Assembly (NCBI GenBank): GCA_036403035.1
Contig: DASWRT010000287.1
Location: 1-20,196 of the forward strand
Length of the DNA: 20,196 bases
From: DASWRT01 sp036403035
GTDB lineage: Bacteria > Pseudomonadota > Alphaproteobacteria > ATCC43930 > CGMCC-115725
Direction: 5' to 3'
Positions within the stretch are counted from its first letter, which is position 1. Each line of letters opens with the position of its first letter. This document shows positions 6,606 through 13,090 of this stretch, piece after piece. Under the pieces are notes generated by a model. The model saw nothing but the letters and a program-made list of their open reading frames with translations. It made no database searches and was not told where the DNA came from. The position numbers and the translations under genes are program-made.

Positions 6606-7865
6606 TCAATGCGCGCGGCGCCACGTGAAGAGCGCGGTCGCCGAGTAGTTCCAGACGGCGCTGACCGCCGCTCCCGCGATTCCCGCCAGCCACCACGGCC
6701 AATGCGACGCGAACAGCGCGCTAGCGATCTGCACGTTGGCGACGGTGCCGACGCCGCAGACCGCGCAGAAGGAGAGCAGGCCGGTCAGCAGCTTCCGGCC
6801 GCGCAGCCGCCGGTCGCGGTAGGTCAGCATGTTGTTGAGATAGAAGTTGCCGACCATCGCCAGGACGGTCGCCAGCGCCTGCGCCGCCGGAAAGGCGAAC
6901 GAGAGCAGTTGCAGGCCGGCGGCGAGCACCAGGAGATGCACGACGACGCCTAGCCCGCCGACCAGCGAAAACAGGACGAAGCGGGTCGGCAGGACATTGC
7001 CGATCAGCTTGTCGCAGAGCAGCAGCAGGTATTCGATCGCGACCGCCGCATCGAGCTTGCTGTCGCCCTCCTGACGCGGCCGGAACTCGTAGGGCAGCTC
7101 GCGGACGTTCAGCTTCCGGGGCGACGAGAGCAGGATGTCGAGCAGGATCTTGAAGCCGATACCCGACAGGCGCCGGCCGATGAGATCGAACGTCTCGCGC
7201 CGCAGCATGAAGAAGCCGCTCATCGGATCGGCGATGTCGGCCTTCGACAGCATCCGGCCGAGATGGGTCGCAAGGCCGCTGATCCTGACGCGGCTCTGCG
7301 CCCAGCCCGGCGTGCCGCCGCCCGCGACATAGCGGCTGCCGACCACGAGGTCGACCGGCCCATCGCCGCCGCTGCCGTCGCCTTCGCCGGGCGGGCATTC
7401 GTCCTTCAGCACCCGCAGCATCTGCGCCAGCAACCGCTCGTCGTGCTGGAGGTCGGCGTCCATCACCGCGACGTAAGGAGCGCAGCTCGACTGGATGCCC
7501 TCGATGCAGGCCGAGGAGAGGCCGCGGCGGCCGAGCCGATGGATGCAGCGGACCCGGCGGTCGCGGGCGGCGAGCCGGCGGATCTCGGCGACGGTGCCGT
7601 CGCGCGAATCGTCGTCGACGAAGACGATCTCCCAGCGGATGCCGGAAAGCGCACGCTCCACCGTCTCGACGACGCGAGCGACGTTGCCGCGCTCGTTGAA
7701 GGTCGGCACCACGACCGTCAGCTCGACGACCGGCGGTGGTGCCGGCATCGCCGCCGGTCGCGAAACGGCATCGGACGGTGCGCCATCCGCCGCACGCGGC
7801 GGCGTCGGCGGCGTCATCGCGGCAAGCTGAGCCGCGGGAGCAGGGAGATCCATCACGTCGTCCAT
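6606..7865 (-). CDS. GT2 polyprenyl-phosphate glycosyltransferase fused to a GtrA membrane domain
   Basis: A 419-residue two-domain protein. After a Pro/Ala-rich N-terminal stretch of about 45 residues comes a GT2 catalytic domain like dolichyl-phosphate mannose synthase: VVVPTFNERGN (51-61), FVDDDSRDGT (82-91), the metal-binding VMDADLQHD (134-142), DPMSGFFM (213-220) and FRPRQEGDSKL (261-271). Residues about 295-417 are a four-helix GtrA domain with the typical GNFYLNNMLTYRDR (339-352). Such proteins transfer a sugar from a nucleotide donor to polyprenyl phosphate; GtrA is thought to help move the lipid-linked sugar across the inner membrane. A Gly/Asp-rich insertion at about 157-169 (ECPPGEGDGSGGDGP) is unusual. 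It starts 21 bp after the stop of the upstream membrane-protein gene and so is probably the last gene of that operon. The transferred sugar cannot be read from the sequence. Confidence 0.93.
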   Translation of the reverse strand: MDDVMDLPAPAAQLAAMTPPTPPRAADGAPSDAVSRPAAMPAPPPVVELTVVVPTFNERGNVARVVETVERALSGIRWEIVFVDDDSRDGTVAEIRRLAARDRRVRCIHRLGRRGLSSACIEGIQSSCAPYVAVMDADLQHDERLLAQMLRVLKDECPPGEGDGSGGDGPVDLVVGSRYVAGGGTPGWAQSRVRISGLATHLGRMLSKADIADPMSGFFMLRRETFDLIGRRLSGIGFKILLDILLSSPRKLNVRELPYEFRPRQEGDSKLDAAVAIEYLLLLCDKLIGNVLPTRFVLFSLVGGLGVVVHLLVLAAGLQLLSFAFPAAQALATVLAMVGNFYLNNMLTYRDRRLRGRKLLTGLLSFCAVCGVGTVANVQIASALFASHWPWWLAGIAGAAVSAVWNYSATALFTWRRAH

Positions 7866-7886
7866 CGCCTTGCAGCTAGCTAGCTC

Positions 7887-9953
7887 CTAACGGCCTGCCG
7901 TCCGCGCCGCATCGCGGCCGCCGCCGTCGCGGGCCGGCAACGACAGCGCCGTCTCGACCGCGCGGCTGCCGTGACACAGCGGCTCATCGGCGAAGGCGCC
8001 CAGCCAGCGGATACGGGGCGGCAGCGAGGGGTACGGCCATGCCTCCTCGACCGTCCAGCCGTCGGCGCCCGCAGAGTTACGCCGCAGCAGGGCCGCGGCA
8101 AGGACGTTTCCGCTGCCGGCGTCCAACCTCGCGCACGAGACGAGCACACGGTCATAGCCGGCGCGCTGCGCGGCCTCAAGCGCCGCCGAGGCCGGCGCAT
8201 CGATCCCGGCCGCCTCCGTCGCGTCGAATATGTCGAGCCCGGAGCGGCGGGGCGGCGTCAGGTCGAGCACGCCGCGCAGCATCAGCGACACCGAGCCGTT
8301 GTCGCCCGGCAGGACCAGCGCAAGCCGCTCCCCGGGCGCCACGCGGCCGGCGACGCGCTTCGCCAGGTCCCAGATGATCGGCTGCGGCTGATCGAGGTCG
8401 AAGCGCAGGCGCTGAGCGAACGCGAACGGACAGGCAAGGATCAGCACGACGGCGACGGCAGGCGCCGCCCGCAGCGCCCGGTAGACGGCCGGCGGCATCC
8501 CGCCGTGCGCCGCCGTAGCCGTCTCGACGAGCCTGTGCAGCAGGACCGCGGCGCACAACATCATCAGCAGCCCGAGATGGCTCTGATAGCGGTAGTAGGA
8601 ATGAGCGCCGGCGCCGATCGTCCCGCCCATGTGCGCGACGTACACGAACAGCAGGAACGCCGTGTAGACCGGGAACATGCCGGACGAGATCGCCAGCAGG
8701 CGGGCCGTCGCGTCGAACCCGCCGCTCCCGCTGCGGTAGCTGCGCCGTAGCGATGCGACCGCCCAGGCGATCAGCGCGGCGACGCAGAGGAAGAAGAAAC
8801 CCTTGTTGAGGACGACCTCGCCGATGCTGCGCAGCGTCTCCGGAAGGATGCCGAAATCCCACTGCGACATCGGCAGGAGCTTCAGCTCGCCTTCGCGGAA
8901 ATGGGTTTCGACGTAGAAGCGCCATATGCCGTAGAGAACAAGCGACGGGGCGAACGCGACCGCGAAGGCGCCGGTCGCCCGGCGCACGCCGATGCGCGGG
9001 TCGATCAGGGCGAGGAGCCACGCAATCCCGAGCAGCCCCGCCATGAGCACGATGCCGACCTGCTTGATACCGACCAGCGCGAGCAGGACTAGGACCAGCC
9101 ACCACAGTTCCCGCGGCCACGAACGCCTTCCCGTTTCCTGTGGTCCCGCGAGCGCCCCGAGCACGCGCATCGCCAGCCATCCGGCGAGCGCAAGCGTCAC
9201 CGCGATCGGCGCTTCGGCATAGCCGGCGAACGACACCTTCGGCGTGAAGCTGGGGTTGAGCAGCGTCGTCAGCAGCAATCCTGCGGCACAGCTCGCCCAG
9301 CCCGGCGCAGGACGGTCCGTCGACATCGCGGCGTCGATCCCGTGCGCGACGATGCGCGCGAGGAACAGGCCGAAAGCGACCTGGAGCAGAACGCCGAAAT
9401 GCACCAGGGCAGCGGCGGGAAACTCGGGCAGCGGCAGCGACGCCAGGAAGGCCGCGAATTGCAGGTGGTAAGGAAAGGCGGGCCAGACCGAGATCGAACC
9501 GGCGCGGCCGTCGGCCGGCAGCATGCCGTGGTCGAACAGGTAGACTGCGTTCGGCAGGAAGTTCGTGAACGTATCCGGGAGCGCCGGCCGGGCGCTCGCC
9601 ATCACTACCCAGATCGGCAGCGACAGAACCAGGATCCGCGCTACGCCGGTCCAGTCGTTGCGCGAGGGCCGCCAGCGCCGCCGGGCGAGCGCCGCGATCA
9701 CCCCGCCCGCCCCGCAGACCGTGGCGGGGATGTAGAGCGAAGCGGTCGTCGACACGCCCCACAGCGTCAGCACCACGCACAAGCCGGCCCAGCCGGCGAC
9801 GAGGTGCAGCTCCGGCGTGCCGTGCCCGTTCGTCAGGACGCGCCCCATCAGCAGCATCGCCAGCCCGGACAGCATTACGGCCGCCAAGCCGACAAGGTCC
9901 GAAAACCCCGGAACGATCGAGAAAAACAAGTCCGACGCTGCCACGACGATCAA
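7887..9953 (-). CDS. Large multi-spanning membrane protein, possible GT-C-type glycosyltransferase
   Basis: I do not recognise the family. The 688 residues contain roughly 12-15 hydrophobic membrane segments up to about residue 513, then a soluble C-terminal region of about 170 residues. After a helix at 107-120 the chain reads PALPDTFTNFLPNAVYL (123-139): an aspartate (D127) just outside a membrane helix followed by an amphipathic stretch. That arrangement matches the first outer loop of GT-C glycosyltransferases, which use polyprenyl-linked sugars. A second conserved-looking spot is HSYYRYQSHLG (451-461). The likely start is TTG 9953, with AGGG seven bases upstream; there is no in-frame ATG before the upstream stop, and a GTG at 9944 is the alternative. 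The neighbouring GT2-GtrA gene starts 21 bp downstream, supporting a joint role. The GT-C assignment is inference. Confidence 0.75.
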   Translation of the reverse strand: MIVVAASDLFFSIVPGFSDLVGLAAVMLSGLAMLLMGRVLTNGHGTPELHLVAGWAGLCVVLTLWGVSTTASLYIPATVCGAGGVIAALARRRWRPSRNDWTGVARILVLSLPIWVVMASARPALPDTFTNFLPNAVYLFDHGMLPADGRAGSISVWPAFPYHLQFAAFLASLPLPEFPAAALVHFGVLLQVAFGLFLARIVAHGIDAAMSTDRPAPGWASCAAGLLLTTLLNPSFTPKVSFAGYAEAPIAVTLALAGWLAMRVLGALAGPQETGRRSWPRELWWLVLVLLALVGIKQVGIVLMAGLLGIAWLLALIDPRIGVRRATGAFAVAFAPSLVLYGIWRFYVETHFREGELKLLPMSQWDFGILPETLRSIGEVVLNKGFFFLCVAALIAWAVASLRRSYRSGSGGFDATARLLAISSGMFPVYTAFLLFVYVAHMGGTIGAGAHSYYRYQSHLGLLMMLCAAVLLHRLVETATAAHGGMPPAVYRALRAAPAVAVVLILACPFAFAQRLRFDLDQPQPIIWDLAKRVAGRVAPGERLALVLPGDNGSVSLMLRGVLDLTPPRRSGLDIFDATEAAGIDAPASAALEAAQRAGYDRVLVSCARLDAGSGNVLAAALLRRNSAGADGWTVEEAWPYPSLPPRIRWLGAFADEPLCHGSRAVETALSLPARDGGGRDAARTAGR

Positions 9954-9969
9954 GAAGATACCCTGGCCA

Positions 9970-10019
9970 CTACCGATGATCGGGATGCGGCGGGGCGCAT
10001 TTAGAATCTAGCTCGGTAG
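9970..10019. promoter_or_regulatory. Nested inverted repeats ahead of the TTG-start membrane gene
   Basis: CTACCGA (9970-9976) is perfectly mirrored by TCGGTAG (10013-10019). Inside it, ATGCG-gcgggg-CGCAT (9985-10000) forms a second perfect small stem. On the minus strand the structure ends six bases before the presumed AGGG ribosome binding site of the gene starting at 9953. It sits in the 104-bp gap between the two large membrane-protein genes. It could be a leader structure or a weak internal terminator; no U-run follows. Confidence 0.35.
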
Positions 10020-10057
10020 GCTCTTAGCACGCTGGGTTCATATTGTCCTGAATTCCG

Positions 10058-11764
10058 TCAGCGATGCGCCGCCTCGGCGGCGGAAGCAGCGGCGGCGTCT
10101 GCAGCCGCGGCGCACGCATCCCGGTCGACGCGGTACAGCCGGAAGGTCGGCGTGCCGCTTTCCGCCGGCACCAGCAGCCCGGTCGAGCGCACCGATACCG
10201 GCCGGCGGTCGAGGAAAACAGCGGCGTCGTAGCGGCACAGCGCGGCAGTCGCGGCGCCGTTCCCGCCCTCGGCTGGCCCGGCGGCGAAAGCCGACCAGAG
10301 CGCCTCGGGCGAGACGGCGTCGGCGAGCGTCCGATAGGCCGGCAGGAGCGCGACCGGCTGCTGCGTCGGATAGGCGAACAGGGTCGGAACGAAGGCGTCG
10401 CGCTGGATGACGGCCATCGTCGGCAAATGCACCAGCGGCGGCTGGTCGCGAAACACGTTGACCATGACGGGCGGATAGGCGACCGCGAGCCGCCCGCCGG
10501 CCGGCACCGTCCGCGACAATGCGGCGAGATCGTCGGCATAGGCGGCATCGCCGCGGTACCACGCCGACGCGACGGCGGCCATGCGCAGGCCGAAGAGGAC
10601 AAGGACCGCCGCCGCCGCGACGCGGCGCACGGGGATGCCGGCGCGCTCCCGCTTCTTCGCAAGGGCGGCCATATCGGTCCCGGCGATCAGGACGAAGCCG
10701 AAAAGCACCGGCAGCCGGTGATCGACCGCCGTCGCGGTCAGGATCGTGCTCGGCAGCGCGAAATGCGCGGCGAGCAGGACGAGGAGCGGCACCGCCATCG
10801 CCGGGTGGATCACGATCCGGCGGCGCCACAGCCCAATCGCGAGCGCGGCGAGGAGCACCCCGAAGGAGGCCGCGTCGAGCGGCAGGCTGTAGTCGTTGAA
10901 GAGGGTGAAGAAGAGATCGAACTTGCGGAAAAAATTGCCGTACGAGATCGGTCCGGCCGCTCCGGCGGCGGTGCCGCCGCTCTCCGCCAGGAAGAGCAGC
11001 GCCGGCACGATGAACTGTACGGAAGCCGCGGCGGCGGTGCGGCCGATCGCGGCGACGGGACGATGCGCCGTCCCCCGGCCGCGGCGGACCGGCGAGCCCA
11101 CGCCGAGAAGGCGGCCCAGTTCGTACCCGGCGACGAGGAGGGCATAGCCGCCGAAGGCGAACAAGTGAGAGAGATAGACCAGCAGCGCCAGGAGCGACGA
11201 TACCGCGAGGCGTAGCGGCAACGGCCGCTCGCGCAACGCGACCCAGGCCGCGAAGGCAATGAGGCACAGCCCGGTTCCGAACAGGAAGTTCAGGAAGCCC
11301 CAGAGCAGCAGCCGGTTGTAGAGTAGCAGGAAGGACAGGCACGGCCATGGCGACCAGCGGCCGGTCAGCGCCCGATGGACAGAAGCCGTGCCGCCGACGA
11401 GGAGCGCGAAGATCAGCGCGACGAAGAGCTTCCCGGCCAAGGCGAGCGGCATGACGCGGGCGAGCAGCGGCACGACCGCGTCCATCGCAAGGTTGGGCAA
11501 CGGCCGCCACTGCACGGCGTAGTACGCCTGCAATGCCGGCGAGCGATCGAACATGCCGAGGATGTGCATGCGCGCGAGGTGGTTCGGATAGTCGACCAGC
11601 GGCGGGACCACGACGAGCGCCAGCGGAAGCAGCGCGATGATGCCGAGCGCGAAGACGATCGGGAGAGCCACGGCGGCAGCGGCGGAATTTTGCAGACGCC
11701 ACGCGCGGGCATCCGGAAGCAAGGAAGATCGCGACAGGTAGGGCCGACTGGGTTTGGACGTCAT
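10058..11764 (-). CDS. Multi-spanning membrane protein with C-terminal soluble domain, possible GT-C-type glycosyltransferase
   Basis: I do not recognise a named family. With the start at ATG 11764 the protein has 568 residues. About 10 hydrophobic segments occupy residues 30-400, followed by a soluble region of about 165 residues (from AWYRGDAAYADD onward, with VHLPTMAVIQRDAFVPTLF). The first helix (about 33-54) ends in VVVPPLVDYPNHLARMHILG, placing D58 and H62 at the outer face just as in the first loop of GT-C glycosyltransferases. The layout is similar to that of the next gene in the operon (membrane bundle, then soluble tail), though the sequences are not obviously alike. An in-frame ATG at 11908 would add 48 residues of non-membrane, low-quality sequence, and no good ribosome binding site marks either start. 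It is the first of three minus-strand genes ending with the GT2-GtrA fusion. Confidence 0.72.
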   Translation of the reverse strand: MTSKPSRPYLSRSSLLPDARAWRLQNSAAAAVALPIVFALGIIALLPLALVVVPPLVDYPNHLARMHILGMFDRSPALQAYYAVQWRPLPNLAMDAVVPLLARVMPLALAGKLFVALIFALLVGGTASVHRALTGRWSPWPCLSFLLLYNRLLLWGFLNFLFGTGLCLIAFAAWVALRERPLPLRLAVSSLLALLVYLSHLFAFGGYALLVAGYELGRLLGVGSPVRRGRGTAHRPVAAIGRTAAAASVQFIVPALLFLAESGGTAAGAAGPISYGNFFRKFDLFFTLFNDYSLPLDAASFGVLLAALAIGLWRRRIVIHPAMAVPLLVLLAAHFALPSTILTATAVDHRLPVLFGFVLIAGTDMAALAKKRERAGIPVRRVAAAAVLVLFGLRMAAVASAWYRGDAAYADDLAALSRTVPAGGRLAVAYPPVMVNVFRDQPPLVHLPTMAVIQRDAFVPTLFAYPTQQPVALLPAYRTLADAVSPEALWSAFAAGPAEGGNGAATAALCRYDAAVFLDRRPVSVRSTGLLVPAESGTPTFRLYRVDRDACAAAADAAAASAAEAAHR

Positions 11765-12024
11765 CGTGCGTGCAGCGGTGGCGATATTCTTTTTTGCGGC
11801 AAACCACCAGTCCGGCGGGTCGGCGGGATGGCCGCCGCAACCTGCCCGGCGATCCGGGCCGGAGGCAACCATTATCTGTCCCGCGGCAGAGGCGGCGCGG
11901 CCGGTCACCGGCAGCCCGCGCAGATCGTCATGAAAACTTCACCGCGGCGGCCTCCGGCCGTCGGCATCGACAGGCCGCTTCCGCCGTTTGCAGAAGGCGC
12001 ACGCTCTCCGCGAGGAGCCGACCG

Positions 12025-12816
12025 ATGGGGCGTCACTTGGTTCGCTTTGGGTTAGGTGCCGCAGCCGCGTCAGCCGCCGCCCTGGCGCTGGCACTGCTCG
12101 TTGCGCCATATGGCGCGAAGCGGAGCACGGCCGAAGGCGATGCAGGCTCAGACATTGCGGAGCGGGAGCGGCAGCCGTTGGTATCGGCCGCCGCGCTCGC
12201 CGGACGCGCGGTGCACGATGCGGACGGAACGGAGGCGGGAAAGCTCGCTTCCTTCCTTGTGGACACGCGCACCGGCCGGATCCGGTCCGTGGTGGTTCAT
12301 CGACGCTCCGGCTCCGATCCTCCCGGAGATGAGGAAGTCGAGATGCCGCCGAGCGCGATGCTGGATCTGCCGGCCGCGCCGGACGGCCCCGTGCGGCTGC
12401 ACGCCGCCGAGGCCGTCCCGCGTGACGCGGCGCCAGCGTCCGCCCCGGACGCAATGGCGCGCGATCTCGAACAGGTCGATAAGCGAGGACAGGCGCTTGC
12501 GCCGCTGCGGGATTTGCGCGGAGCGACGGTCCGAACGCCGTTCGGCGATACGCTCGGCACGGTCGGGGACATCGTTCTCGGCGAGTCGCCCGAGCCCCGG
12601 ATCGCCTATGTCACGGTGATCCGGGGCTCGGGCGACCAGACGAACGCGATCGCCCTGCCCTTCGCGGCGTGCGCATGGCGCCCGGCGGAGAACAGCGTGC
12701 TCGTCGTCGCTGATCCCGATACCCTGAAAGCCGCTCCGGTCGTAGCCGTGGACCGGCCGGCGGCGCCGCTCGACGACACGAAAGCCGCGGCGCTGCGCCG
12801 GGCCTTCGGTTTCTAA
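12025..12816 (+). CDS. Membrane-anchored tandem PRC-barrel protein
   Basis: A 263-residue protein. Residues about 7-30 form one hydrophobic helix (FGLGAAAASAAALALALLVA), probably an uncleaved anchor or signal peptide. Two PRC-barrel-like domains follow. The first is at about 53-115, with AGRAVHDADGTEAGKLASFL and RIRSVVVHRRSG. The second is at about 160-215, with LRGATVRTPFGDTLGTVGDI and RIAYVTVIRGSG. PRC-barrels are small beta domains found in RimM, the photosynthetic reaction centre H subunit and many envelope proteins of alphaproteobacteria of unknown role. ATG 12025 is chosen because GAGGAG lies eight bases upstream; the frame stays open further upstream, but that part has no PRC similarity and is Arg/Pro-rich. 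It is divergent from the membrane-protein operon and convergent with the hybrid kinase. The second PRC domain contains an unusual perfect inverted repeat (see 12585-12636). Confidence 0.85.
   Translation: MGRHLVRFGLGAAAASAAALALALLVAPYGAKRSTAEGDAGSDIAERERQPLVSAAALAGRAVHDADGTEAGKLASFLVDTRTGRIRSVVVHRRSGSDPPGDEEVEMPPSAMLDLPAAPDGPVRLHAAEAVPRDAAPASAPDAMARDLEQVDKRGQALAPLRDLRGATVRTPFGDTLGTVGDIVLGESPEPRIAYVTVIRGSGDQTNAIALPFAACAWRPAENSVLVVADPDTLKAAPVVAVDRPAAPLDDTKAAALRRAFGF
12585..12636. repeat. 19-bp perfect inverted repeat inside the PRC-barrel gene
   Basis: GTCGCCCGAGCCCCGGATC at 12585-12603 is perfectly complementary to 12618-12636, with a 14-base loop (GCCTATGTCACGGT). It lies wholly within coding sequence for SPEPRIAYVTVIRGSGD, part of the second PRC-barrel. 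The stem is 15 of 19 G/C, so the mRNA should form a very stable hairpin, and no U-run follows. Confidence 0.95.
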
Positions 12817-12860
12817 ATCGGATTGCGATCGAGCACGGAACGGGAAGTCCGGCATCGTGC

Positions 12861-12963
12861 CGGGTCCCCCCACCCGACCCTCCCCCGCAAGGGGGGAGGG
12901 CTTTAAAAGTGTTCAGCTTTTCTCCCTCCCCCTTGCGGGGGAGAGCCGGGGTGGGGGAACCCG
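12861..12963. repeat. CCCTCCCCCGCAAGGGGGGAGGG-type palindromic repeat
   Basis: A 103-bp dyad lies between the convergent PRC and hybrid-kinase genes. The left arm 12861-12900 pairs with 12922-12963 almost throughout. Each arm is itself a smaller palindrome (CCCTCCCCCGCAAGGGGGG on the left, TCCCCCTTGCGGGGGA on the right). The loop continues the symmetry with AAAAG (12905-12909) and CTTTT (12917-12921). Repeats with CTCCCCCGCAAGGGGGAG cores are, to my knowledge, abundant in intergenic DNA of Rhizobiales and related alphaproteobacteria. It may end transcription from both sides. Confidence 0.85.
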
Positions 12964-13090
12964 CGTCGAGCGTTTCGAAACCCGAGCGCGATCCGCATTG
13001 GTCCGCATTTCTCACCGGGAGGTGCGCTGCGACGCCGTGCTGCTTGTCCCTGCGCCAAGGATAACCCGCTCGACCCCGAGGGGCACGTCG

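Noticed and set aside
7874..7885. AGCTAGCTAGCT between the GT2-GtrA gene and its upstream neighbour
   Set aside because: This is a short self-complementary tetranucleotide run in a 21-bp spacer. It is too short and simple to claim a function.
11770..12024. An 85-residue upstream extension of the PRC-barrel protein
   Set aside because: A strong GAGGAG site precedes the ATG at 12025, where a membrane anchor begins; the upstream translation is Arg/Pro-rich and featureless.
11929..12054. A 41-codon plus-strand frame overlapping the PRC-barrel gene start
   Set aside because: It has no ribosome binding site and Pro/Arg-rich content, and it overlaps the well-supported start in another frame.
12861..12963. 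A CRISPR-like array, because of two similar GC-rich blocks
   Set aside because: There are only two blocks, they are inverted rather than direct, no spacer set follows and no cas genes are present.
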